From assembly GCA_964427415.1 (NCBI GenBank), contig CAYRUH010000006.1:51272-115271 (forward strand): a stretch of 64,000 nt of DNA, read 5' to 3'. The stretch comes from Lentisalinibacter sp964427415 (GTDB taxonomy: Bacteria; Pseudomonadota; Gammaproteobacteria; Steroidobacterales; Woeseiaceae). This document shows, in pieces, positions 31,843 through 40,250 of the stretch; within the stretch, counting starts at the first letter, position 1, and each line of letters starts with the position of its first letter. The notes below the pieces were generated by a model that was not told where the DNA came from, did no database searches, and saw only the letters and a list, made by a program, of their open reading frames with translations. Both the position numbers and the translations under genes were made by a program.

Positions 31843-33663
31843 ATGGGCCGCCGGCCAGAGGGGCTTATGGCGAAGGACATTCTGCGCATCGGCGGTGCGG
31901 TGGGCTTTTGGGGCGAGACCTCGGCGGCCACGACGCAGTTGCTCGCCGCCGGCGTCGATTATCTGGTCTACGACTATCTGGCCGAGATCACCATGTCAAT
32001 CATGGCCCGCGCCCGCAGTGCCGATCCGGAACGCGGCTACGCCACCGACTTCGTCTCCGCCGTCATCCAGTCAAACCTTGCGGAGATCGCCCGCGCGGGC
32101 GTGAAGGTGATCTCCAACGCCGGCGGCGTGAATCCGGACGCCTGCGCCCGCGCCATCCGTCGGCTGGTGGACGAGGCCGGCCTCGATCTGAAGGTCGGCG
32201 TGGTGCGCGGCGACGACCTCACCGACCGCATGACGGACCTGGCGGCGGCCGATATCCGGGAGATGTTCTCCGGCGCGCCGCTGCCGCCGGTCGAGCACAT
32301 CGTCAGCGTGAACGCCTACCTCGGCGCGCTGCCTATCGCCGCCGCGCTGGATGCCGGCGCGGACATCGTCGTCACCGGTCGCGTGGTCGACAGCGCCGTC
32401 ACGCTGGCTGCCTGCCTGCACGAGTTCGGCTGGTCGCCGGGCGACTACGACGCCATGGCGGGCGCGAGCGTTGCCGGCCACATCCTCGAGTGCAGCACCC
32501 AGGCCACCGGCGGCAACTTTACCGACTGGGAACAGTTGGCCGGCGGCATAGCGGACATCGGCTATCCTGTCGCCGAGCTGTCACCGGACGGCAGCTTCGT
32601 CTGTACGAAACCGGAAGGCACCGGCGGGCTGGTCAGCATCGGCACCGTTGCAGAGCAGATGCTCTATGAGATCGGCGATCCCCAGGCCTACGTGCTGCCC
32701 GACCTGGTGTGCGATTTCTCCGGCGTCACTCTTGAGCAGGCGGGTACGGATCGGGTCCGCGTGAGCGGCGCCAGCGGCCGGCCGCCGACCGATACCTACA
32801 AAGTGAGCGCAACCTACGCAGACGGTTTCCGCGGCGGCCAACTCCTGTTCTTCTATGGCTTCGATGCCGAGCGCAAGGCGCGGGCCTATGCGGACGCCGC
32901 ACTCACCCGCGCCCGCAGCCGCCTGGAACGCCAGCGCCTGGACGAGTACACCGAGATACTCGTGGAGGTCTTCGGCGACGAGAGCCACTACGGCGCCGCG
33001 CGGCGGATAGACAGCGCCCGGGAGGTCACGCTGAAGATCGCCGCGAAACATCCGGACCGGCGCGGCGTCGAGGCCCTGCTGCAGGAGACCATCGGCGCGG
33101 CGCTGAGCGCGCCGCCCGGGCTCACGCTGTTCTCCGGCGGCGGCCGACCGAAGCCCTCGCCGGTGGTGCGCCTGTTCTCCTTCCTGTACCCGAAGGCCGA
33201 CGTGCCGGTCACCATCGACGTCGACGGTGCCACACGTCCCGCCGAGCCGATACCCGGCACGCCGTTCGATACCGGTGCCCTGCAGCGGCCCACGCCGCCG
33301 GCCGCACCCGACCTCGTCGGCGACACCGTGGAGGTGCCGCTGGTGAAGCTGGCCTGGGGCCGCAGCGGTGACAAAGGCGACAAGGCCAACATCGGCATCA
33401 TCGCCCGCCGGCCCGAGTACCTGCCGTACATCTGGGCGATGCTGACCGAGGAGGCCGTCGCGGCCCGCTTCGTCCACTTCCTCAGGGGTCCGGTCGAACG
33501 CTTCCTGCTGCCCGGCTCTGATGCCATGAACTTCCTGCTGCACGACGTGCTCGGCGGCGGCGGCGTGGCCAGCCTCCGAAACGACCCCCAGGGCAAGGGC
33601 TATGCCCAAGTGCTGCTGGATCATCCCATCCCTGTGCCGGCCGCGCTGGCGGAGACGCTCTGA
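31843..33663 (+). CDS. AtuA-like protein (acyclic terpene utilisation, DUF1446)
   Basis: 606 residues from an ATG at 31843 with GGAGG five bases upstream; a second ATG at 31867 also has a GAGGGG signal. The start of the fold is 'LRIGGAVGFWGETSAATTQL', then 'YLVYDYLAEITMSIMARARS', 'GVKVISNAGGVNPDACARAI', 'DIVVTGRVVDSAVTLAACLH' and 'HILECSTQATGGNFTDWEQL', the pattern of the AtuA/DUF1446 family. The C-terminal 100 residues ('LVKLAWGRSGDKGDKANIGI') are the second domain found in longer members. AtuA is needed for citronellol and geraniol growth in Pseudomonas but its reaction is unknown. It is first in the operon; the carboxylase beta gene follows after one base. Confidence 0.88.
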   Translation: MGRRPEGLMAKDILRIGGAVGFWGETSAATTQLLAAGVDYLVYDYLAEITMSIMARARSADPERGYATDFVSAVIQSNLAEIARAGVKVISNAGGVNPDACARAIRRLVDEAGLDLKVGVVRGDDLTDRMTDLAAADIREMFSGAPLPPVEHIVSVNAYLGALPIAAALDAGADIVVTGRVVDSAVTLAACLHEFGWSPGDYDAMAGASVAGHILECSTQATGGNFTDWEQLAGGIADIGYPVAELSPDGSFVCTKPEGTGGLVSIGTVAEQMLYEIGDPQAYVLPDLVCDFSGVTLEQAGTDRVRVSGASGRPPTDTYKVSATYADGFRGGQLLFFYGFDAERKARAYADAALTRARSRLERQRLDEYTEILVEVFGDESHYGAARRIDSAREVTLKIAAKHPDRRGVEALLQETIGAALSAPPGLTLFSGGGRPKPSPVVRLFSFLYPKADVPVTIDVDGATRPAEPIPGTPFDTGALQRPTPPAAPDLVGDTVEVPLVKLAWGRSGDKGDKANIGIIARRPEYLPYIWAMLTEEAVAARFVHFLRGPVERFLLPGSDAMNFLLHDVLGGGGVASLRNDPQGKGYAQVLLDHPIPVPAALAETL

Positions 33664-33664
33664 G

Positions 33665-35287
33665 ATGCCCGTCTATCATTCCCGTATCGATAGCGCCGCC
33701 GACGGCTACGCCGAGAACCGCGCCGCCATGCTCGGCCTGATCGCGAAGCTGCAGGCTCTGAACGCTCGCGGTGCGGCGACCTCCGAGAAACGCCGGCCCC
33801 GCTTCGAGGAGCGCGGCCAGCTCACGCCCCGGGAGCGCCTCTCCGCGATGCTCGACCCCGGCATGCCCTTGCTCGTCATCGGCAACATCGCCGGTTATCT
33901 CTACGAGACGACCGACGAGGAGAAGTCGCTGCCCGGCGGCAATGTTATCGTGGGCATCGGTTTCATCTCGGGCGTGCGCTGCGTGGTCTCGGTCAGCGAC
34001 AGCGGCATCCAGGCCGGCTCCCTCACCGAGCCCACCGCCTACCGCATCCTGCGCGGCCAGGAGGTCGCGCTGGCCCAGAAGCTGCCCTTTGTGCACAGTG
34101 TCGAGAGCGCCGGCGCGAACCTCATGCAGTACAAGGTCGGCGGGTTCCTGGGCGGCGGCAGCTTCTTCGCTAACCTGGCGCGCCTGAGCGCCGCGGGGAT
34201 CCCGGTCGTCAACATTCTGAACGGCTCGTCCACCGCCGGCGGCGCCTACATGCCCGGCCTGAGCGACTACGTCATTGCCGTGCGCGGCCGCGCGAAAGCC
34301 TTCCTGGCGGGACCGCCGCTGCTGAAGGCGGCCACCGGCGAGATTGCCACCGACGAGGAACTGGGCGGCGCCGAGATGCATTCGACCGTGTCCGGGCTGG
34401 TCGAGTACGTCGCCGAGGATGATGCCCACGCCGCGCTACTCGCCAGGGAGGTGGTGGCGCGGCTCGCCTGGAACGACCGCTGCCCGCAGCCGCCGGCGCG
34501 CGGCGGCGCGGAGCCGCTGTACGATGCCGACGAGATCGCCGGCATCGTGCCGCTGGACTACCGCCGTCCCTACGAGGTGCGCGAGGTCATCACCCGCATC
34601 GTCGACGGCTCGGACTTCCTGGATTTCAAACCCCGCTACGGCGCCGGTACCGTCTGCGTGCAGGCGGAGATCCACGGCCACGCCTGCGGCATCCTCGCCA
34701 ACAACGCGCCCATCGACCCGGACGGCGCCACCAAGGCCACCCAGTTCCTGCAACTCTGCGACCAGTCCGACCTGCCGGTGATCTTCCTGCAGAACACCAC
34801 CGGCTACATGGTGGGCAGGCACTATGAGCAGGGCGGCATGATCAAGCACGGCTCGAAGATGATCCAGGCCGTCACCAATATCTCGGTGCCGCGGCTGACG
34901 CTGATGATCGGGGCGAGCTATGGCGCCGGCAACTACGGCATGTGCGGCCGTGGCCTCGACCCGGACTTCCTGATGACCTGGCCGAACGCGAGCACCGGTG
35001 TGATGGGCGGCGACCAGGCCGCCACCACCATGTCCATTGTGACGAAGGCGGCGGCGAAGGCGAAGGGCCGGGAGCTGGACCCGACGGAGGTCGAGGCCCA
35101 GGAGCGCCGGCTTGCGGAACATTTCGATTCCCAGTCGAGCGCGTTCTACACCTCCGGCCACATGCTCGACGACGGCATGATCGATCCCCGGGACAGTCGC
35201 CGCACCCTCGCCTTCATGCTCGAGACGGTGTGGGAGGCGAGGAACCGGGCGGTGAAACGCAACAGTTTCGGCATCGCGAGGATGTAA
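33665..35287 (+). CDS. Geranyl-CoA / methylcrotonyl-CoA carboxylase beta subunit
   Basis: 540 residues. It is the carboxyltransferase part of a biotin-dependent acyl-CoA carboxylase. The N-terminal half has 'RLSAMLDPGMPLLVIGNIAG', 'CVVSVSDSGIQAGSLTEPTA' and the oxyanion-hole segment 'NGSSTAGGAYMPGLSDY'. The C-terminal half has 'NAPIDPDGATKATQFLQLCD', 'LPVIFLQNTTGYMVGRHYEQ' and 'MIGASYGAGNYGMCGRGLDP'. 'GFLGGGSFFANLARLSAAGI' differs from MCC, which has a longer aromatic 'RIFFNQANMSA' there, and the AtuA neighbour argues for geranyl-CoA-type substrates (inference). It lies between the AtuA-like and hydratase genes with 1-2 bp gaps. Confidence 0.85.
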   Translation: MPVYHSRIDSAADGYAENRAAMLGLIAKLQALNARGAATSEKRRPRFEERGQLTPRERLSAMLDPGMPLLVIGNIAGYLYETTDEEKSLPGGNVIVGIGFISGVRCVVSVSDSGIQAGSLTEPTAYRILRGQEVALAQKLPFVHSVESAGANLMQYKVGGFLGGGSFFANLARLSAAGIPVVNILNGSSTAGGAYMPGLSDYVIAVRGRAKAFLAGPPLLKAATGEIATDEELGGAEMHSTVSGLVEYVAEDDAHAALLAREVVARLAWNDRCPQPPARGGAEPLYDADEIAGIVPLDYRRPYEVREVITRIVDGSDFLDFKPRYGAGTVCVQAEIHGHACGILANNAPIDPDGATKATQFLQLCDQSDLPVIFLQNTTGYMVGRHYEQGGMIKHGSKMIQAVTNISVPRLTLMIGASYGAGNYGMCGRGLDPDFLMTWPNASTGVMGGDQAATTMSIVTKAAAKAKGRELDPTEVEAQERRLAEHFDSQSSAFYTSGHMLDDGMIDPRDSRRTLAFMLETVWEARNRAVKRNSFGIARM

Positions 35288-35289
35288 TC

Positions 35290-36096
35290 ATGAGCGACCT
35301 GCCCGACACGAAGACCCTGGACCTCGATCTCGCCGGCGGCTGGCTCACCCTCTGGCTGAACCGACCGGAAGCCCGAAACGCGCTGTCCGCGGAGATGATC
35401 GAGGAGTTGATCGCGGTGCTGGAGGCAGTGCGCGAAGACCGTGCGGTGCGCGGCATCACCTTCCGCGGCCGTGGCGGCATGTTCTGCGCCGGCGGCGATG
35501 TGAAAGGCTTCCGCGCGGTCTTCCAGGGCGGCGGCCAGAGCGCCGACGACATTGCCGCCGCCAGCCGCCGCGGCGGCGAGCTGTTCGCGCTGGTGGACTC
35601 CATGCCCCAGGTGGTGGTGATGCTGGTGGAGGGGGCGGCCGTCGCCGGCGGGCTCGGCATGGTGTGCGGCGGCGACGTAGTAGTCGTCACTCGGGACGCC
35701 CGTTTCGCGCTCACCGAGGCACGCCTCGGCATACCGCCGGCCCAGATCGCGCCCTACGTCGTGCGGCGGATTGGCCTGGCCGCCGCACGGCGCATCATGC
35801 TGACGGCCGCCGAGTTCGACGGCGCCGGCGCGAGGGAAATCGGTATCGCGGATTTCCTCGCCAACGACAGCGACGAACTGGAGACCCTGGAGGCGGTGAT
35901 TCGCGCCGACGTACTGCGCTGCGCGCCCGGCGCTGTTGCCGTGACCAAGGAACTGGCGCGCGCGGCCCTCCACCTGGACGCTGAGGCCATGACCGATCTG
36001 GCGGCCCGCCGTTTCGCCGAGTGCATGCTCGGCGAGGAAGGGCGCGAAGGCGTGGCCGCGTTCGTCGAGAAGCGCAAGCCGGGCTGGTCGCCGTGA
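35290..36096 (+). CDS. Enoyl-CoA hydratase/isomerase, AtuE-like
   Basis: 268 residues from an ATG at 35290, two bp after the carboxylase beta stop. The crotonase fold is clear: 'WLTLWLNRPEARNALSAEMI', 'GITFRGRGGMFCAGGDVKGF' (oxyanion hole Gly), 'VVMLVEGAAVAGGLGMVCGG' (second oxyanion Gly) and 'ALTEARLGIPPAQIAPYVVR' with the catalytic Glu. In the Atu pathway AtuE hydrates isohexenylglutaconyl-CoA, and this gene has the same position between the two carboxylase subunits. Its stop overlaps the GTG start of the alpha subunit by four bases (GTGA), so translation is coupled. Confidence 0.85.
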   Translation: MSDLPDTKTLDLDLAGGWLTLWLNRPEARNALSAEMIEELIAVLEAVREDRAVRGITFRGRGGMFCAGGDVKGFRAVFQGGGQSADDIAAASRRGGELFALVDSMPQVVVMLVEGAAVAGGLGMVCGGDVVVVTRDARFALTEARLGIPPAQIAPYVVRRIGLAAARRIMLTAAEFDGAGAREIGIADFLANDSDELETLEAVIRADVLRCAPGAVAVTKELARAALHLDAEAMTDLAARRFAECMLGEEGREGVAAFVEKRKPGWSP

Positions 36097-38096
36097 CGCT
36101 GGAGCGCATCCTCGTCGCCAATCGGGGCGAGATCGCCTGCCGCATCATCCGGGGCGTGCAGGCGACGGGGCGCCGGGCCGTCGCGGTGTACTCCGAGGCG
36201 GATGCCGGCTCGCCCCACGTGCGCCTGGCCGACGCCGCGGAGTGCATCGGGCCGGCCGCCGCCGGCGCGTCTTATCTGAACATCGATGCCATCCTGCGCG
36301 CGGCAGAGGTCGCCGGCGCGGACGCCGTGCATCCCGGCTATGGCTTCCTGGCGGAGAACGCGGACTTCGCCCGGGCCTGCACTGCCGCCGGGCTCGCCTT
36401 CATCGGGCCGCCCGCCGAGGCCATCGAGCTGATGGGCAACAAGGCGGCGGCCAGGCGGCGGATGACCGAGGCAGGCGTGCCCTGCGTGCCCGGTTACGAG
36501 GGCGAGAGTCAGGGCGCGGATGCGTTCGCTGCGGCCGCAAGTGACATCGGCTACCCGGTCATGGTGAAGGCCGCGGCCGGTGGCGGTGGTCGTGGCATGC
36601 GCCGGGTGGATGACGAGGCCGACCTCGCCTCCGCTCTCGCGCTGGCCCGCAGTGAGGCGCAGAGCGCCTTTGGCTCCGGCGAGCTGATCCTGGAGAAGGC
36701 GGTGCTCAGGCCCCGCCACGTCGAGATTCAGGTCTTCGCCGACGACCACGGCGCTGTCATCCACCTGGGCGAGCGGGACTGCTCGGTCCAGCGCCGCCAT
36801 CAGAAGGTGGTGGAGGAGGCGCCGTGCCCGGTGATGACCGTGAGGCTGCGCGAGGCCATGGGCGCAGCGGCGGCAGACGCCGCCCGCAGCATCGACTATC
36901 GGGGCGCGGGCACGGTCGAGTTCCTGCTGGACGAGGCGGGGGATTTCTATTTCCTGGAGATGAACACCCGGCTGCAGGTGGAGCACCCGGTGACCGAGAT
37001 GGTGACGGGCCTGGACCTGGTGGCGATGCAGCTCCGAGTGGCCGAGGGGCGCTCGCTCGGCATCGGGCAGCACGAGGTCGCGCTGCAGGGTCATGCCATC
37101 GAGGTACGCCTGTACGCCGAGGACCCTGCCCGGGACTTCATGCCCGCCACCGGCCGCATCGAACTGTGGCTGCCGCCGTCGGGCGAGGGCATCCGGGTGG
37201 ATGCCGGCGTCGAAACCGGTTCGGAGATTTCGTCCTGGTACGATCCGATGGTGGCCAAGATCGTCAGCCACGGCGAGACCCGGGATGCCGCCCGGCTGAA
37301 CCTGGTTCGTGCGCTGGAGAGCACGGCGCTGTTCGGCGTGACGAACAATCGGAACTTCCTGATCGAAGTGCTGCGCCGGCCCGACTTCGCCGAGGGCGGT
37401 GCCACCACGGCCTTCCTGGAGGAGCAGGGCGATACGGTCCTGGCCGGTAATCCGGAGGCGGCGGACGCGGCGGTCGCCGCGCTGCTGGAGTACACGCTGG
37501 CGGGCGAGGCGGCGCTGGCGGCCAGCGTGGGTGTATCGCCCCGGCTGCTCGGCTGGTCCAGCGCCGGACGGCTGGTGTCCCGCTACCGTTACGAGCTGGA
37601 CGGCGAGCTGGTCGATCTCGTCGTCAGTCCCGCCCCCGACGGCACGGCGACCGTGACCGGCGCGGGCGGCGAATGGCGGCTGCGCATCCTCGACCGGGAG
37701 GCGCACCGGGCGCGTATTGCCATCGACCACCGCATAGACGACCGCATCGTCGACGTGCTGTTTTACCTGACCCGGCCGGGGTTCATTTACGTGTCGGTGG
37801 ACGGGCGCGCCGCCGCGTTCGAGAATCTGCGGGAGAGCGTCGCGGCGGCCGAGGAGGCCGGCGGCGGCCGGGTGACCGCCGCCATGCACGGGCTGATCAC
37901 CGAGATCGCGGTGGCGCCGGGCGCGACGGTCACGCGGGGCACCCGGCTGCTGGTGCTGGAAGCAATGAAGATGCAGCACGAGGTGCGCGCTGAGATCGAC
38001 GGCGTGGTGACCGCCGTGCACTGCGAGGCCGGCCTGCAGGTGGCGGCCGACGAACTGATCCTGGAGATCGAGCCGGCGGCCGACGACGCGGCCTGA
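36093..38096 (+). CDS. Biotin-dependent acyl-CoA carboxylase alpha subunit (AtuF-like)
   Basis: 667 residues from a GTG at 36093 (MTLERILVANRGEIACRIIR). It carries the biotin carboxylase domain (about 1-450: 'VHPGYGFLAENADFARACTA', 'PVMVKAAAGGGGRGMRRVDD', 'ERDCSVQRRHQKVVEEAPCP', 'FLEMNTRLQVEHPVTEMVTG'), a middle domain, and the C-terminal biotinyl domain with the acceptor Lys in 'VLEAMKMQHEVRAEIDG'. It hydrolyses ATP to load CO2 on biotin, which the beta subunit passes to the acyl-CoA. Length fits geranyl-CoA and methylcrotonyl-CoA carboxylase alpha chains. The upstream hydratase gene overlaps it. Confidence 0.9.
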   Translation: MTLERILVANRGEIACRIIRGVQATGRRAVAVYSEADAGSPHVRLADAAECIGPAAAGASYLNIDAILRAAEVAGADAVHPGYGFLAENADFARACTAAGLAFIGPPAEAIELMGNKAAARRRMTEAGVPCVPGYEGESQGADAFAAAASDIGYPVMVKAAAGGGGRGMRRVDDEADLASALALARSEAQSAFGSGELILEKAVLRPRHVEIQVFADDHGAVIHLGERDCSVQRRHQKVVEEAPCPVMTVRLREAMGAAAADAARSIDYRGAGTVEFLLDEAGDFYFLEMNTRLQVEHPVTEMVTGLDLVAMQLRVAEGRSLGIGQHEVALQGHAIEVRLYAEDPARDFMPATGRIELWLPPSGEGIRVDAGVETGSEISSWYDPMVAKIVSHGETRDAARLNLVRALESTALFGVTNNRNFLIEVLRRPDFAEGGATTAFLEEQGDTVLAGNPEAADAAVAALLEYTLAGEAALAASVGVSPRLLGWSSAGRLVSRYRYELDGELVDLVVSPAPDGTATVTGAGGEWRLRILDREAHRARIAIDHRIDDRIVDVLFYLTRPGFIYVSVDGRAAAFENLRESVAAAEEAGGGRVTAAMHGLITEIAVAPGATVTRGTRLLVLEAMKMQHEVRAEIDGVVTAVHCEAGLQVAADELILEIEPAADDAA

Positions 38097-38129
38097 GCCG
38101 CCGGCCACCCATACCGAGTGGAGAAATCT

Positions 38130-39269
38130 ATGAAATCAGCCCTGTGCGCGCGACTCGGCATCGAGTTCCCGCTGTTTGCCTTCAGCCACTGCCGCGATGT
38201 GGTGGCGGCCGTCTCCCGTGCCGGCGGCATGGGCGTGTTCGGCGCGGTGACCCTGCCGCCCGACCGCCTCGAGGAGGAACTCGCCTGGATCGACGCCCAC
38301 GTCGACGGCAAGCCTTATGGTGTGGATCTGATCGTGCCCAACAAGGTGGAGGGCACGGGCCAGGCCTTCGACGAGGAGCAGCTGCTGGCCGCTGTGCCCG
38401 ATGCGCACAAGCAGTTCGCGGCGGGCCTGCTGGCGAGCCGTGACATCCCCACCGAAGACCTGGACGACGAGCGCCGCGAGCACGTGCGCTTCGCGAAGAA
38501 CCTGCAGGAAGGCGGCGCCGGCGAGTTGCTGGAGGTGGCGTTTTCGCATCCCGTCAAACTCATCGCCAACGCGCTGGGCGTGCCGCCGCAGATCATGCTC
38601 GACATGGGCAGGAAACACGACGTGGCGGTCGCGGCGTTGGTCGGGGCGAAGGAACACGCCATCCGCCAGGTGAACGCCGGTGTCGACATCCTGGTGGTGG
38701 CCGGCGGCGAGGCCGGCGGCCACTGCGGCGACGTCTCCACGCTGGTGCTGGTGCCGGAGGTCTGCGAGGCGGTGCGGCCATTGAGCGACGTGCCCATCCT
38801 CGCCGCCGGCGGTATCGTCACCGGCCGGCAGATGGCCGCCTGCATGGCCATGGGCGCCGACGGCGCCTGGACCGGCTCGGTGTGGCTGACCACGGCCGAG
38901 GCCGAGACCAACCCGGTGGTGAAGCAGAAGATGCTGAAGGCCAGCTCCCGCGACACCGTGCGCTCGCGCAGCCGCACCGGCAAACCGTCGCGCCAGTTGC
39001 GTTCGCCCTGGACCGACGCCTGGGAGTCCGGCGACAGCCCGCAGCCGCTGCCCATGCCGCTGCAGTCGCTGGTCAGCGAGCCGGCGCTGAGAAAGCTCGA
39101 TAAGCTGGCCCAGGGCGGCCATGCCGGTGCCGGTGAACTCGCCACCTACTGGGTGGGCCAGGGCGTCGGTCTGATGAATCAGGAGCAGACGGTGCGCGCC
39201 GTGGTGCAGGAGTTCCAGGAGGATTTCCTCGCTGCCTACGAGCGGCTCGGTGAGTTCCTGAACGACTGA
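38130..39269 (+). CDS. Nitronate monooxygenase-family flavoprotein
   Basis: 379 residues from an ATG at 38130 with GGAG seven bases upstream. It has the 2-nitropropane dioxygenase TIM-barrel pattern: 'GIEFPLFAFSHCRDVVAAVS', 'RAGGMGVFGAVTLPPDRLEE', 'VDILVVAGGEAGGHCGDVST' with the His of the active-site GGHxG, and 'DVPILAAGGIVTGRQMAACM' plus 'GADGAWTGSVWLTT' for FMN phosphate binding. Members oxidise nitronates, but several reduce or oxidise other small substrates, and in acyl-CoA operons the real function may be an enoyl reductase of the FabK type. It is 33 bp behind the carboxylase operon and likely part of it. Confidence 0.85.
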   Translation: MKSALCARLGIEFPLFAFSHCRDVVAAVSRAGGMGVFGAVTLPPDRLEEELAWIDAHVDGKPYGVDLIVPNKVEGTGQAFDEEQLLAAVPDAHKQFAAGLLASRDIPTEDLDDERREHVRFAKNLQEGGAGELLEVAFSHPVKLIANALGVPPQIMLDMGRKHDVAVAALVGAKEHAIRQVNAGVDILVVAGGEAGGHCGDVSTLVLVPEVCEAVRPLSDVPILAAGGIVTGRQMAACMAMGADGAWTGSVWLTTAEAETNPVVKQKMLKASSRDTVRSRSRTGKPSRQLRSPWTDAWESGDSPQPLPMPLQSLVSEPALRKLDKLAQGGHAGAGELATYWVGQGVGLMNQEQTVRAVVQEFQEDFLAAYERLGEFLND

Positions 39270-39313
39270 AGGCGCCGGCCGGCTGAAGGCTCTCGGCAAC
39301 CGAGGAGGCAGCC

Positions 39314-40111
39314 ATGTTCCAGCAGGTGATCGATTTCCGCGACGAGAGCGAGGCGCTCTACCAGTTGCTCGCGCCGCTGGCCGACGAGCAGTTCGCGCGC
39401 CCCACCCAGTTCAAGAACTGGACCATCGACGACGTCATCGGTCATCTGCACCTCTGGAACCGGGCGGCGGCGTTGTCGCTGTCGGATCCGCAGGCATTCC
39501 GGCAGCTCCTGGCGGCGGTGATGACCGCGGCGCAGAACGGCGACATGCGGATCTTCGAGCGGGATTGGCGCGGTGACCTTGCCGGCCGCGCCCTGCTGGA
39601 GGCCTGGCGGGAGTTCTACCTGCCCCTGTGCGAGCGATTCGGCAAAGCCGACCCGAAGGCCCGGGTGCAATGGGCCGGGCCGGATATGAGCGTGCGCTCG
39701 GCCATCACCGCCCGCCACATGGAGACCTGGGCTCACGGCCAGGAGGTCTATGACGAACTCGGTGTGGTGCGCCGGGACACCGACCGCATCAGGAACATTG
39801 CCGTCCTCGGCGTCAATACCTTCGGCTGGACCTTCCGCAATCGGGGCCTCGAGGTAGCGGAGCAGCCGCCGTTCGTGCGCCTCGATGCGCCCTCCGGCGC
39901 AGTCTGGGAATTCAACGAGCCGAGCGACGTGAGCTACGTGGCCGGCGACGCCACCGGGTTCTGCCAGGTGGTGACCCAGACCCGCAACGTCGCCGACACG
40001 AGTCTCGACGTGAAGGGCGAGACCGCCGTGCGCTGGATGGCCATGGCCCAGTGCTTCGCCGGCCCGCCGGAGGATCCGCCCGAACCAGGCACCCGTCACA
40101 CGGTGCAATAA
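39314..40111 (+). CDS. TIGR03084-type metal-binding protein (DinB-like fold)
   Basis: 265 residues. It matches the TIGR03084 family, relatives of the mycothiol-dependent maleylpyruvate isomerase/DinB four-helix fold: 'NWTIDDVIGHLHLWNRAAAL' with His ligands, 'ITARHMETWAHGQEVYDELG' with His, Glu and His, and a C-terminal wyosine-base-like region ('WEFNEPSDVSYVAGDATGFC'). No enzyme activity is proven for the family; it often lies beside acyl-CoA genes, as here. AGGAGG just upstream of the ATG serves as ribosome binding site. The gap to the nitronate monooxygenase gene is 44 bp. Confidence 0.8.
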   Translation: MFQQVIDFRDESEALYQLLAPLADEQFARPTQFKNWTIDDVIGHLHLWNRAAALSLSDPQAFRQLLAAVMTAAQNGDMRIFERDWRGDLAGRALLEAWREFYLPLCERFGKADPKARVQWAGPDMSVRSAITARHMETWAHGQEVYDELGVVRRDTDRIRNIAVLGVNTFGWTFRNRGLEVAEQPPFVRLDAPSGAVWEFNEPSDVSYVAGDATGFCQVVTQTRNVADTSLDVKGETAVRWMAMAQCFAGPPEDPPEPGTRHTVQ

Positions 40112-40115
40112 CCAG

Positions 40116-40158
40116 GTAGGCCGGCCTTCAGGCCCGATTCCCCTGAAGGCCGGCCTAC
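40116..40158. repeat. Inverted REP pair before phaC
   Basis: GTAGGCCGGCCTTCAGGCCC at 40116 and the near-reverse complement CCCTGAAGGCCGGCCTAC ending at 40158. It shares the GTAG start and GGCCTTCAGGCC core with the other REP copies but has a CCGG variant stem. It lies five bp after the stop of the preceding gene. Confidence 0.75.
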
Positions 40159-40250
40159 CGGGGTGCGTTTCGGTTTACGCGACTTGCTGCAGCGCAAGAA
40201 GACTGTAGCATCGGTCAAGCCTGTTTGTGCACGATCCGGGGATCGGGACT

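Noticed and set aside
33665..38096. Calling the carboxylase a methylcrotonyl-CoA carboxylase of leucine breakdown
   Set aside because: No isovaleryl-CoA dehydrogenase or HMG-CoA lyase gene is near, and an AtuA-type gene and AtuE-position hydratase favour an Atu-like system; left as unresolved.
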